A stretch of 64,000 nucleotides of DNA from Azorinus chamasolen (GCA_963576725.1 OY755242.1:28632725-28696724), one strand, 5' to 3'. Numbered from the stretch's first letter, positions 34,195-44,404 are shown. Translations and numbers: made by a program. The notes: a model not told the origin generated them from the letters alone.

Positions 34195-34700
34195 GAAGAA
34201 TGTTGACTTTTTTCATGATAATGCACCAGCACATACTGCTGCCAGAACAAAGGACTTATTGATGACATACACATAAAAAACTACAGTAAAACTTCTCTAT
34301 AGCTGCCACTAAATTACATTAAGTATTTTGTGTTAAAGGCAAGGTGAAAGTAAAACAGAACATTCTGTTTTATTTTGACCTTGCTTTAAGCAGCCACCTT
34401 CATAAACAACAACTAATTAACACAATTTAGTGGCCATTATAGAGAGGTTTTACTGTATTCAACATCCTCCCCATAGTCCTGACTTTGCCCCCAGTGACTT
34501 TTTTGTTTGCAGAATTGCAGAAAATGCTTTCTTGAAACAAATATTCAAATAGGGGAGCATTGAGTTGGGCTTTTAATCAGTACTTTAGATATAAGCCCGG
34601 ATCTTTGTTCACTGGTGGCATCATGAAGCTCCAGCAATGTTGGGACAAGTGTATTATGAAAGGAGATTGTTTTAAGAGATAAAAAAAATAAATTTTTTTT
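34195..34700 (+). pseudogene. Mariner transposase C-terminal remnant
   Basis: The first piece reads FHDNAPAHTAARTKDLL (the second catalytic Asp motif HDNAxxH of mariner). After an inserted hairpin element it continues HPPHSPDFAPSDFF (the HPPYSPDLAPSDFFLF motif that holds the last catalytic Asp). A frame change then gives GIMKLQQCWDKCIMKGDCF, the usual C-terminal WxKCIxxxGDYF block. The 5' part and terminal repeats are missing. It starts within 90 bp of GOLGA1 exon 8, in its downstream intron. Confidence 0.85.
34284..34455. mobile_element. Pogo-like MITE inserted in the mariner remnant
   Basis: The 172-bp element has ends CAGTAAAACTTCTCTATA and TATAGAGAGGTTTTACTG, flanked by TA on both sides. 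Long inverted arms contain AAGGTGAAAGTAAAACAGAA. It splits the mariner frame between the two catalytic Asp motifs. TA duplications with CAGTAAAACCTC-type ends are the pogo/Tigger pattern. Confidence 0.85.
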
Positions 34701-34929
34701 AAATGATGCCCTGGACCAAGACTTTGAACAAAAGTCCACATAGATATTGACTGCTCCTGTATTCTCAGGCTTGAGTCTAAAGAATATTCTCAGACATGTT
34801 TGGGAATGATTTTGAGAATAGTATTGAAATAGATTTCTATGAATTTCATGGTATATAGTATACATTTTGTATTTGAGAACTAGACTCTTTTTTCTACTTT
34901 TGAGTATATAGAGAGGGAATGTGAGCATT

Positions 34930-35095
34930 TGGTTTGAATTCAATGACACACTCTCAGACTACAAACGCAGGAATATTCTGACAATATTTACTTGATTTCC
35001 ATCTTCTACTATTGTGGTAGCAGCTAGGGACGAGGCATATGGGAGAATATTACTTAGTCTTTAGTCTGAGAATTCATTTTTGAATTCAAACCTTA
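34930..35095. repeat. Small imperfect inverted repeat
   Basis: GGTTTGAATTCAATGACACA and TCAGACTAC near 34930-34965 are matched, inverted, by TAGTCTGAGAATTCATTTTT and GAATTCAAACC near 35057-35092. Probably a small decayed MITE. Confidence 0.45.
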
Positions 35096-35544
35096 TTGCA
35101 TGATATTTTCAAAAAATATGTCAAGATGTAAGCAGAACAAAGTCATTTACCTTCTGTCACTTTCTCATTTTCGCTTTTCCATGCCTGTGCCATTATAGAT
35201 CTGATTCTACAGTATTTGTCGCTTTGAAAATATTAAATTAGTTAACATAAGTGACCAAGTTACACATAAATGTTCATATGGCAAAGGGTTAAGACAGCAA
35301 TGTAGTTTTAAAATTTCAGACTAAAATACCTTTGCCTCAAAACTAACAGATATTCTTAGGAAATGTAGGATAAATGTTTGTGTTATGTAATAATGTTTCA
35401 CTGTAAAACGGTACCTTGTTGATATTCGTTAGAATCAACTCTTGTCTGACTATTCTGATGAGTACCAGCAAGATGGGGTTTGTCTTAGAAATAAGAGCTT
35501 TGGATCAAACAGTATACCTCTTACCTATCTTACCCATATTTGTT

Positions 35545-35787
35545 TTAACCCATTCCCGCATATAGACGCCTTTTGACGCTTCTGTAAAAGTCACTATGTG
35601 AAACCATTGTGATAAATAGAGCATTTGCTCCATAGGAGCAAATGCTCTATTTATCACAATGGTTTCAACACTTCATAATTCTAAAAGTTTGAAACCATTG
35701 TGATAAATGCTCTATTTATCACAATGGTTTCATAAAGTGAGTTTTACAGAGGCGTAGAAAGGCGTATTTATGGAGGAAAGGGCTAAA
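35545..35787. mobile_element. MITE family A with duplicated hairpin
   Basis: Left end TTTAACCCATTCCCGCATAT, right end GGAGGAAAGGGCTAA. The palindrome at 35599-35665 (apex GCTCCATAGGAGC) is followed by a second, shorter one at 35690-35731 in which the apex is missing, GATAAATGCTCTATTTATC. This looks like an internal hairpin collapse or rearranged copy. Confidence 0.75.
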
Positions 35788-35799
35788 CATGATGCGCAG

Positions 35800-36230
35800 G
35801 TTGATTCTTCTACACGGTGTGTCGTCACCAAACAGTCACCTACCCTGAGAGCGTTCTACAACCATCACCCACATGTGTTGACTCTTGACACTGGAGCAGA
35901 GATAATCATGATAAAGTCATCAGTTGATAAGGATATTGGTGAAAAAAAATTATCAAAGAGTAATCAATATGCCCTTTCACGCTGATGGCGTGGCCCCCTT
36001 CGAGATCTTTGGTGAAACTCACTTACAGTTGTCTCATGACAAGTACAGTCTTCTCTTAGAAGCATTAGTTGTCTCGGATCTTGATATTGACATTCTCGCA
36101 GGCACCCCTTAGAATTCCTTAGAAAGAAGTGGCGATGACCCTGGTTTAACCACACCAATGTCGACCTTGCCACTTAATCTATCTACGAGTGTTGTTTTCG
36201 GAAATCCGTAGCTCAGTGCTGCTTTGGGTA
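35800..36230 (+). pseudogene. LTR-retrotransposon protease (retropepsin) fragment
   Basis: The reading frame includes LTLDTGAEIIMIKSSVDK, the active-site motif LDTGAE of retroviral-type aspartic proteases. After a +1 frame change comes ADGVAPFEIFGETHLQLSH, then ALVVSDLDIDILAGTP, the usual second half ending in the ILAG (ILG-like) motif. This order is typical of Ty3/gypsy-like elements in invertebrates. Frameshift and stops show it is dead; no reverse transcriptase or LTR is found next to it. Confidence 0.7.
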
Positions 36231-36979
36231 AATGTAGTTGACAGTTAATTGCTTCTCGCAGCATTGTAAGCCAGGATTCTATTGCCATTGCCATACATGT
36301 ATAGACTCCTGGCTAGGTAATTTTGCTGAAAGTAATGGAATTAGTTATAAAATAAAGCATCTTAATGATAAAGGAATGTAACATTTTGCCTTCATGTTTT
36401 ATTTTATATTAGTGACATCGAATTTTGTTTGGCATACGTTTTGGCGAACAACATACGCGATGCTTAAACTAGCTGTCCTCAAGGCCCTGGAAAATATACA
36501 TTATAAAAAAATGCAGACGGCGTTTTAAGAAATACTTTTTACCATCGATAAAATGATTTATATGAAAGGATTTTTTAGGAATAGTGAAACTTGAGTGAAA
36601 TAAAGTTTTTTAACTATGAATTCTTTTTTTACCCGTTGTATCTCCATTTTGAGTATTTTGTATTCGGGTGACATTTCTGTCTGTATATAGTAAACAAATC
36701 GCACGCGCTAAACGAGAAAAAAACGAGATTTAACATGCTATAAATTCCCGGGACCGGTCGAAATGAGGTTCAGGTCGAAAACAGGTTGGACATGAAACAG
36801 TTGAGACGCAGAATAAATCGGTGTCTCATCTGGATCCAAACTGTCTGAATGCGTAATCATAAATTCGCGGCTAGAGCTAACCGCCACATGAATAATATGA
36901 AAATATCTCTGTGACCTGGACATATATGTACTTCTCATTTTCTTTAAACAGAATCGCATTTCCAGCAACTAACACTTCG
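36231..36979. other. Mostly featureless; one family D hairpin
   Basis: Only a diverged family D hairpin is recognised (about 36790-36850, GAGACGCAGAATAAATCGGT then GTCTCATCTGGATCC). No gene seen. Confidence 0.45.
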
Positions 36980-37545
36980 ACTGGACACACTGGTGGTAGT
37001 TAGACGGGCGGTTGGATAGTTAGACGGGTGGACAGATAATCAGGCGGACAAACAAATAGTCAGACTGCCAGACGAATATTTAGGAGAGATGGAGGGATAT
37101 TCTAATATGCAGATAGATAGGTAGACGGGCGAAAGTATACTTAGCTGGGAGGACAGCTAGTCATACGAGTAGTGGGTATTTTGACGGGGGATGGATCGTT
37201 AAATGGGAGGATGGATAGTCAGATGGACGGGTGGACAGATGAATGGACGGTTGATAATGGGCGGACGGATAGTCAGACGGGCGGACGGATAGTCAGATGG
37301 GCAGACGGTTAGTCACACGGGTTGACAGGCGGGACTGACAGATATAGTCAGATGGGCGGACGGATAATCAGAACGGTAAACGGATGGTCAGACGACAGAA
37401 GGAAGTGAGACAGACAGACATATAGCCAGATGTGCAGACAAATTGTCAGACGAGGGAACGACTGATCAGACGGGCTGGTGGATAGTTTGACGGATGGACG
37501 GATGGTCGAACGAGCAGACAGATGTTGGACAGACGTACAGATGGC
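36980..37545 (+). repeat. Degenerate minisatellite of GACGGGCGGACGGATAGTCA units
   Basis: About 25 units of roughly 20 bp (GGGCGGACGGATAGTCAGAC and variants). Purine-rich plus strand. The antisense ORF at 37348-37548 is a by-product. Confidence 0.85.
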
Positions 37546-38189
37546 CATATTTATTCATTAAATGGTTGCATTAGAGGAATTCTACGGTTTACATAATAAA
37601 CTGTAACTGTTGTTAGAGGATTAACCTTGTACATATATCATGAATAAGATATTTGTTCAGTATATTTCTTAACCACTCGGCTACACCCGGATACATTCGT
37701 ATACTTATATTTCGTGGTAAAGGATGTAGCTGAGGTGTTCCGAATGAGTGTGTTTTCAGTACTGAAAATAAGCATAATGCATAAGCACGCACGCACACAC
37801 ATACATGCATACACTTTAGTATAAATATCAGTCATGGAGACAAGTGGAAGCTTAATGCAGCTTTCTGCAGTTTTATGAAGTCAAGGGATATAACTCTTCT
37901 CTATCGAGCTCCTCATTTAACAAACGCTTAACCACCTTTACGTTATATAGTTTGTGAGTTCGTTTGTGTGCGTTCGTGCGTGGTGTGCGTGTGTATGTAT
38001 CTTAGCGTGGGTTCAAAATGCGACCTCCCTATTCCAAAGCCTACACTCTACATATTGAGTTAGCTTGATCAGTCTGAGAGTTGGCAGCATTTACGTTAAA
38101 CACAGCTATAATAAGTTATTTAAATAGCGAATCATCGCCACTACTTGTACTAGTAACGACATATTCCTCGCTGTGCACAGTGTACATCT

Positions 38190-38603
38190 TTAACTCTTTC
38201 GCTGCCAATGTCACATCTGCGATTACATATACAGCAAAATCTCGATTATTCGAATTTTCTGTATAGAAGAATTTAGACCCTTTTAGGCAAGTGGCTGCTT
38301 AATGCATGGTGAACGTCATGCAGAAAGCTCCTGGAGGAGCTTTCTGCATGACTTTCACCATGCATTAAGCTGCCACCTGTCTTAAAGATCGATAATAATA
38401 CGTATTTTAGTGTTCGGATAATCGAAGTTTTACTGTACAAACATTTTTTTATCCAGATGAGACACCGAGTAACTAGATGTCGCATCAGGGTCCAAACTAT
38501 TTGTTCCTGTGATTGTTTTTAAAAAAAATGAACATAGAAAAAAAGGCAATTGTATCAGACGACATATTTTGCAGACGACAAAATATGACAGCGAAAGAGT
38601 TAA
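38190..38603. mobile_element. MITE family D carrying a nested pogo-like MITE
   Basis: TTAA at 38190-38193 and 38600-38603, inverted ends AACTCTTTCGCTGCCAA and CAGCGAAAGAGTT. A pogo-like hairpin element (38232-38435, ends CAGCAAAATCTCGATTA and GAAGTTTTACTG, TA duplicated) is inserted in the left part. The family D palindrome (38455-38505) is worn. Confidence 0.8.
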
Positions 38604-38715
38604 AGATAATAATTAAATCTTTTCAGGCTAGTGGCGAACCTGTGATCACATTAGTAAACAAGTTTTATCCAAATGAGTAGTATTTGAAAAAAGGAAGAAT
38701 TTAAACAATTATCAC

Positions 38716-38918
38716 TTAACCCATTCCCTCATATTGACTACTTTTGATGACTCTGTAAAAGTCACTTTGTGAAACCATTGTGATAAATGTTCAATTTATC
38801 AGAATGGTTACAAACTACGAAATTCTAAACTTTTCCTTTTCTCTCTAATTAATGCTCCTTTTTGGTAGATTTATTCAAAGAGATTGTGTCTAAAATAGCC
38901 TATGAGGTAATGGGTTAA
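38716..38918. mobile_element. MITE family A with collapsed hairpin
   Basis: TTAA at both sides (38716-38719 and 38915-38918), ends AACCCATTCCCTCATATTGA and TATGAGGTAATGGGTT. The central palindrome is reduced to GTGATAAATGTTCAATTTAT; the apex is lost. Confidence 0.75.
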
Positions 38919-39474
38919 GCAGACGATAAACTTTTCCGACAACAATTACTAAATAGTGTAGAGAGTTAAGAATCGGCGGACTTCATACACGCACCTAAAA
39001 CAACTTAATTAATAAAATAATGTAATATAAAGGGAGATAAACGGTTGCAAAATGAGAAACTCAGTGGAGATGACTTATCTCCCCTGTCTTCATAACTAGA
39101 GAAAATATCCGGTTCCCTCGTATATGTGAAGATTTCATGAAATGTCTCATGGGAAAAAAAGGAACATGGACATTAAAACGTGTATGTCAATATCAACTAT
39201 CTCTTTGGAGGTCATCAAGGGTCAAAGGAAATATCGTACGACTGAAATTATCGTAATGTCTAACATGCGACAATCGCAACATCACGTTGTCCAGTCAGAT
39301 ATTTGAGAATGAACTCTGACTTAGAATTTTTATAAGTTCAGACCTAATCAGGATCAACACCATCAGACCGATTAATGCTGAAAGTTGCACTGATGCGAAA
39401 TGTTAGTAGGTTGGAGACTCCATAGGAGGGGTTCGGATAAAGGAATCTATTTTATTCCCTTTTTACTGTTACAC

Positions 39475-39780
39475 GTATTCGGTTGGATTTTAAACCACGC
39501 CCAGACATATATTCTGGCACCAGTCCATGGCACAACTGTCATATGCTGAGCGTTAGGCGAGAGAACCGCTAGTGCAGGAGATCGAACGCACGACTTCCCG
39601 CTTCGAAAACAAACGCTCTTTCAAATTGAAGACTATTTATCAAAGAGTCTAGAAATGTTTCAATGTTAAATAAAGAAGAAAAAGAGCTCATGTTTATTAT
39701 CACTAGATGACAAACAGTGGAAATTCAATAGCCACCAACTGCTAAAGCGACGTAAACCCCGACCAAAACCAAACCAAAGC
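39475..39780. repeat. Dispersed-repeat fragments
   Basis: TTTTAAACCACGCCCAGACA near 39490 and AAAGCGACGTAAACCCCGAC near 39754 are parts of bivalve-style dispersed repeats; the second is shared with 63350-63385. No coding. Confidence 0.4.
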
Positions 39781-39969
39781 CACCAACCAAAGTCCCATAC
39801 GACTCCCCATATATGGCCCATCTTCAGGAATTAAGCAGTTCAAGGGACAAGGCTATCAGAAATTTGACCCTTCAGAAGCTAACATATTCATGCGTTTATT
39901 TCAATGACGCCTCGTACCTCTGAGGGGAAACTAACGATTACGGAAACAACTCAATCCTTATGTATTAGT

Positions 39970-40078
39970 TAGTGTCTATTAAGTGTGGATTTAATGAGTT
40001 TAAATGCCGAAGCGCAGCGAGCGTTAGCGAGCGAGCAAGGCGTTTAAAGTCATTAAATTCGCACTTAATAGACACTAA
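39970..40078. repeat. Large hairpin with CG-rich loop next to an inverted-repeat element
   Basis: The arms AGTTAGTGTCTATTAAGTGT and ACTTAATAGACACTAACT continue into GTTTAAATGCC / GGCGTTTAAA. The loop is CG-rich, GAAGCGCAGCGAGCGTTAGC. It abuts, by two bases, the left end of the element at 40079-41306. Confidence 0.85.
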
Positions 40079-40151
40079 CTGATATAGTGTTTAGCCTAGT
40101 TTTTGGACAGGATTAAAAGTGGACGGAGTGAAGCTGGACTTGTTCGCATGC

Positions 40152-40166
40152 GTTGCTAGGGGCAAC
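40152..40166 (+). promoter_or_regulatory. X-box-like motif (RFX site)
   Basis: GTTGCTAGGGGCAAC is two half sites GTTGCY / RGCAAC with a three-base spacer, close to the RFX X-box that marks promoters of ciliary genes in animals. It lies 46 bp before the ATG at 40212. Function is inferred from the motif alone. Confidence 0.45.
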
Positions 40167-40211
40167 AGCCGAGACCGTGTGTTGAACAAATGTGTCAGTC
40201 GTTCAGAAAGG

Positions 40212-40344
40212 ATGGCAGAAATGAAGCCGACGTTCGACCTTCTTGAGGACCATGACGTTAAATTTTACGGACGATGCATTTCATGTTGCTGTCTAACACA
40301 ATTGTTAAATGTGCAGACACAAAAGTTGTTAAAACCCGAATTAG
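40212..40344 (+). CDS. Unknown small protein, exon 1
   Basis: The frame opens at ATG 40212 (MAEMKPTFDLLEDHDVKFYG) and continues through a cysteine cluster, CISCCCLTQLL, to KLLKPEL. The donor is TTAG/GTAAGA at 40345, phase 1. Upstream in-frame sequence has no ATG; a short upstream ATG at 40147 ends after three codons. Joined to exon 2 it gives 60 residues. I do not recognise the family. The CISCCC cluster could bind metal or be lipid-modified, but that is speculation. Composition and splice signals support a real exon moderately. Confidence 0.4.
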
Positions 40345-40717
40345 GTAAGATATTTCATTGAGTCGATGTTTCAAGCGCTGTGATCTAAAAAAGACAGCAA
40401 ATGCAACAAAATGCTTTAAAAATAAAATTCAGTTTTAAAGACAAACGTAGACTACACATGCTATGTAACCCTTTACGCAATAGGTACTTATTTTAACGCC
40501 TTTAATTATTCTTCCACTCTAGAAATTAGTTTCACTTTATACCGTCATGGGTAGGCATCGTAAGAAATATTTCCCACATCCTAGCTGACGGTTGCTTAAA
40601 GCAGGCTGAAATTAAAGCAGAATACCCCTAAAGTCTGCTTTAATACTGAAACAAACTATGGGGAAAGGGTTAGATCTAACTGACAGCTGGTAATTTTATC
40701 ATATTTTATAATTTCAG

Positions 40718-40767
40718 GGCCTGAACAAGAGACCAGTTACATAAAAGACAGGAATTACCATATATAA
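40718..40767 (+). CDS. Unknown small protein, exon 2 with stop
   Basis: The acceptor TTTTATAATTTCAG ends at 40717. The phase-1 join reads GPEQETSYIKDRNYHI and stops at TAA 40765-40767. The intron is 373 bp. An AATAAA near 41023 is a suitable polyadenylation signal about 255 bp after the stop. Both exons lie inside the inverted-repeat element at 40079-41306. Confidence 0.35.
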
Positions 40768-41019
40768 TGTTTAACAGTAAACCGTTGTACAATAGCCATT
40801 CAACGGCAAAACAATGAAGTCTCTATAGACAGGTCGTTGCTTAATACAGACAAAGGTTGTTCAGAACGCCTCGAGGGAGCATTCTACATTACATTTGTCC
40901 TGCATTTAGCATTCACTTGTCTAATAACTAAATAGATCTAGGGTCTTCTTTTTTGGTGTTTGTAATGCTTTGGTTTTTTCTTTTTTATTTCGAATCTCAG
41001 TACATGTAGATCTAGATCT

Positions 41020-41030
41020 ACCAATAAAAT
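41020..41030 (+). terminator. Possible polyadenylation signal of the small gene
   Basis: AATAAAATG near 41023 follows the stop at 40767 on the same strand with no other signal between. Inferred only from position. Confidence 0.25.
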
Positions 41031-41311
41031 GTTTGAGTTGCATCAATTTACCTCATTTCTCAGTCTCAGCTTGGTATTCTACACAGAACATGTATACATA
41101 CACATGTGTATTTGACGCTCGCGCTGTTACATGGTGGGACGAGCTAAACCTCTACGTCACAGGATGTACTCGCGCATGCGCTGGGGGACAGCCGACTTAG
41201 TCGCTAAGTCAGCGTTTAGTGCCTGACTAAATGAAATTAATCGTGGAGAAATTCAAAATTTCCAGCATTGTGATTGGCCCAAAAAGTAGGTTAAACACTA
41301 TATAATACTCA

Positions 41312-42693
41312 TTAACCCTTCTCTTGCTGAATTTTAAAATACTTAGTGATTGCCCTACTTTTCCATCCAATCAACGAGCCGCATTTTTGAAAATTTTCAG
41401 ACTCTAATTCTCATAAATTTTATAAAATCGACTCTAACTTTCGAAGACAAACCTTCCAGTGCGCATGCGCAACAAAACTCCGCCCACTACGAGTTGTTGT
41501 TATGACGCTATCGACACGTGAACGAGTATACACAAGTACACGTGTATAAAACGTGGAGAGGAAGACTATGTAATGCAAACAACTGAGAGGCAGAATTATA
41601 GACCCAATAGTAATTTGGCAAATAAACTGAGAGGCAGAATTATAGACCCAATAGAAAATGGACAAATAAATCACGAAACATCCCACCTGTTGAAGCAGGA
41701 TTATATTGAAAAAGGACTAATGTAAATAAGCAAATAAATCAGGAAATAAGCGCAAACCTGTACTCGAAACCGTACTCCGTTCAACAAAACATAAACAATC
41801 AAACCTGTAATATTTTGTAATTATTCTTATTTCAATATTCTGATAATAATATAATGAATGTTTTGGTTTCGATACCAGTGAAGATTTAAATCTGTGTAAA
41901 CCGAGTAGACCCTGGTTAGACAGCATAGGAGTTGTCTGATCTGGGTCTTCTCGGCTTACAAATCTTCGTTAGATAAGTCTGCTAGCTCGGTGCCAGAGAG
42001 CAGGTCAACGACAGATTGTTGTCATTATTGTTGTTATTATTTTGCCTCCAGAAAATTGTGTCAAACTGTTTTACACATAGACGGGGAATATTTGATTACG
42101 TGACAAAGCCAAATATGGCAATGTTTACAAGAAAAAGGCGCGAAATCAGTTTCATTGTGTAGGATTTTCAAAACATAAACACGTGAGAATATTAACAAAG
42201 ACGACGTTTGTTTGATTGGTGGGTTTTCTGGGTATTTTGCATAAACGGATGATGTTTTAGATGTACCATAATCACGTGACTATATACAAGTTTGTCATTG
42301 CTCAGTGGGCGGGGTTTATAAACTGAGCCTGTTGAAAAATAGGGCAATCACTAAATCGGTTAGAGCTTATAAACTGCAGTCTTCGAAAATAAGACGGCCT
42401 AAAACGCTTCGCTTCGCTCGCGTTATCGGCCGTCTTATTTTCGAAGACTACAGTTTATAAGCTCTAACCTATACATGTCTCCTTCTTTATCCATACCCTG
42501 TTGTATAATTACATATATCTTCACTGTGTACAAGTATTTCGCTGTGCAATCACTGCTATGGAGTGCACTTGTTGCACAATCAATTTGTAAATAGTGCAGA
42601 CCCTGATGAGACAGCTCCTGCAGGAGCTGTCTCATCTGGGTCTTCACTATTTACAGGTAGGTATATTAACGTGAATAGCAAGCGAAGGGTTAA
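41312..42693. mobile_element. MITE family E split by a 1.1 kb insertion
   Basis: TTAA at 41312-41315 and 42690-42693 with ends AACCCTTCTCTTGCTGAA and AGCAAGCGAAGGGTT. Compared with the intact copy at 45402-45650, the sequence is interrupted after AAAATAC (41342) and resumes at ATACATGTCTCCTTC (42471). The E hairpin is at 42595-42655 with apex GCTCCTGCAGGAGC at 42614-42627. Confidence 0.85.
41343..42470. mobile_element. 1.13 kb element with one-sided terminal hairpin
   Basis: It begins TTAGTGATTGCCCTAC and ends AAGCTCTAACCT, with ATAC apparently duplicated at the insertion site. An inverted copy of the left end (TAGGGCAATCACTAA) lies at about 42338-42352, and a hairpin of about 115 bp (42357-42468) fills the space to the right end. 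The hairpin arms are TTAGAGCTTATAAACTGCAG and complement; the loop contains CGCTTCGCTTCGCTCGCG. It carries no gene. The same ends enclose the large copy at 49850-56765. Confidence 0.75.
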
Positions 42694-43032
42694 ATAGAGA
42701 ACTATAGGTTTTTCAAATTAACGGTTGGCAAGCACAGAATCTGACCAACCAGATGCTTGAGAATGATCTTCAGACTCAAGCAAACGTTTTATGACCTCAG
42801 GGCCAGGTCACGCTTAGTACGATAAGGTTTTACAGTATAGCATGTCTGCAGAAATTGCCGTCTACCGCCCTTCTGAACGAAATTGTTCTCCTAATCAATG
42901 TCTGAGTGTCCAACAGTTTGGATCCTAATTATTCGACGTCTCATCAGGATCCCAGCTGGTTGCAAAAGCCAACATACGTGGTCTATAGTTTTGAAAGGGT
43001 TAATTAATATTTATTATCATTTCTCTACAGTC
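42694..43032. other. Fragments of MITE F and MITE D
   Basis: 42700-42835 resembles family F (ATTCTCAAG, CTGACCAACC, TGAGAATGATCTT). 42900-42965 is a family D hairpin with apex ATTATTCGACGTC. No gene seen. Confidence 0.5.
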
Positions 43033-43239
43033 TTAACCTTTACCCTGCTGAGCAAATTATTTTTGCAGAATGTTTCACCTACTACATTTTCAAGCTATAA
43101 TCAATGTGTCTTCGAATGTGCAATCAGAATGACAAACAGTTTGGATCCTGATGAGACGCCGAGTTACTCGGCGTCTCATCTGGATCCAAACTGTTTGCAA
43201 AGGTACACACCCATCCGCCCATTGCAGGTTAAAGGTTAA
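43033..43239. mobile_element. MITE family D, complete copy
   Basis: TTAA at 43033-43036 and 43236-43239. The palindrome 43135-43200 has arms AAACAGTTTGGATCC and GATGAGACGCCGAGT with apex GTTAC. The arms differ only at CCTGAT versus CCAGAT. The 113-residue ORF across it is a by-product. Confidence 0.85.
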
Positions 43240-43891
43240 TAAACACCCGAATTATTTATTCATAGGATTTCTTTCTAGAAAGGAATCCGTTCGCCAATGA
43301 CTTATCACTTTCAACACTATAGAACAGTATGATGACCAAACACTTTTCATCCAGATAAGACGCTGGATCTAATGAAATTGGAGAGACAGAAATGTGTAGT
43401 TTTGGATCTGAAGCTGACGAAAGGATGGCTATATGCTGGTCAGTAAAACATTCCTCCGTGGAAAATAGCTGCGTATCACAGTATACAAGATAACAGACAC
43501 TGCGAAGCTCTGTTTACATTGTATAACGAGCTCTCGTATCATGGGAATGATACTATCGTAACGTAGTATAGTGCAGCACGGGATTTGATGAGTACACCAA
43601 TTTTCACTAGGTAAGACTTAGCGTTAGCAACCAGACTGAACAATTTGCACGCTACATAAGAGTTGTCCGCCAAACTGCCATGATCAGAGTGTGATACAGT
43701 TTGAATCCTGGCGAGACCCAGATTTATTCGACTTGTCTCATCTGGATCTGAACTGTTTGAATATGCTATCACATACGGTAGCGTGCAAATAGTTCGTATA
43801 CTCTAAAGATGTTTATAGCTTTCAAATGCTACTGGTATACTGCCCGTATATAGGCCGCATACCAGCCAGAGGTCCGAATAAGATGCTTAAA

Positions 43892-44119
43892 TTAACTCAT
43901 TCTCTCCTGGGCTATTTTTAGACCCAACCTTTTTGAATTAATCTACCGAAAAGGAGCATTAACTATAGAAAAGGAGAGTTTTAGAATTGTGTAATATTGA
44001 AACCATTGTGATAAATGAGCATTTGCTCCTATGGAGCAAATGCTCTATTTATCACAATGGTTTCACAATGTGAAATTTATAGAGGCGCAAACATGCGTCA
44101 CTAGGGGGTAATGTGTTAA
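43892..44119. mobile_element. MITE family A, complete copy
   Basis: TTAA at 43892-43895 and 44116-44119, ends AACTCATTCTCTCCTGG and TAGGGGGTAATGTGTT. Hairpin 43998-44066 with apex GCTCCTATGGAGC. Confidence 0.8.
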
Positions 44120-44143
44120 AACATGTTCAACAATAACGCTTTT

Positions 44144-44211
44144 ATTTCTCCACCAAACCCTATATTGTGACCACTCTTTTGTGGTTACAACATAGGGTTA
44201 GGGGGAGAAAT
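44144..44211. repeat. 31-bp-arm hairpin with CCCTAACCCTA arms
   Basis: The arms ATTTCTCCACCAAACCC plus TATATTGTGACCAC pair with GTGGTTACAACATAGGGTTA plus GGGGGAGAAAT around a TCTTTT loop, with five mismatches. The coding-like stretch at 44185-44312 ends within it. Confidence 0.75.
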
Positions 44212-44312
44212 GACGATTTTAGTATTTGGGTACTCACCTTTATCTGTTGCTCTGCCAGCCCTTTGAATATTAGGTAACTGTTCAAATGTGCGTGGTTCAC
44301 TCCATTCCTGGT
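44185..44312 (-). CDS. Possible coding remnant or terminal exon of unknown family
   Basis: On the minus strand, after a weak acceptor (TTAAAACCAG), the frame reads EWSEPRTFEQLPNIQRAGRA, then TDKGEYPNTKIVISPPNP, and stops at 44185-44187. Composition is strongly protein-like. A second frame is also open here. The family is not recognised; it may be a piece of a transposon protein. Confidence 0.25.
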
Positions 44313-44404
44313 TTTAACAGAATTACCAGAGGGTCAAACAATTGGATACAGATGATATTTTAAAGAAATCAATTCAAATAAATTCAGTTGTGTAGTTTAT
44401 TGCA

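Larger units (their letters stand above)
40079..41306. mobile_element. Inverted-repeat element enclosing a possible small gene
   Basis: The ends TATAGTGTTTAGCCTAGTTT (left) and, on the other strand, TATAGTGTTTAACCTACTTT (right) match at about 25 of 27 positions. The left end is directly preceded by the hairpin at 39970-40078. The interior has CpG-rich sequence, an RFX X-box-like motif and a two-exon open frame, not a recognisable transposase. It could be a transposon that captured host sequence. Confidence 0.6.

Noticed and set aside
34545..34949. 134-residue minus-strand ORF
   Set aside because: It is antisense to the mariner transposase remnant, whose plus-strand motifs are clear.
40212..40260. 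BBSome-interacting protein 1 homologue
   Set aside because: Only the first residues (MAExKxxF) resemble that family; the conserved LCKPKLLP segment is absent. The X-box makes a ciliary role possible, but this assignment is not supported.
42595..42655. CTGATGA words in hairpins as hammerhead ribozymes
   Set aside because: After the CTGATGAGA helix there is no GAAA core and no third helix. The arms simply pair with each other.
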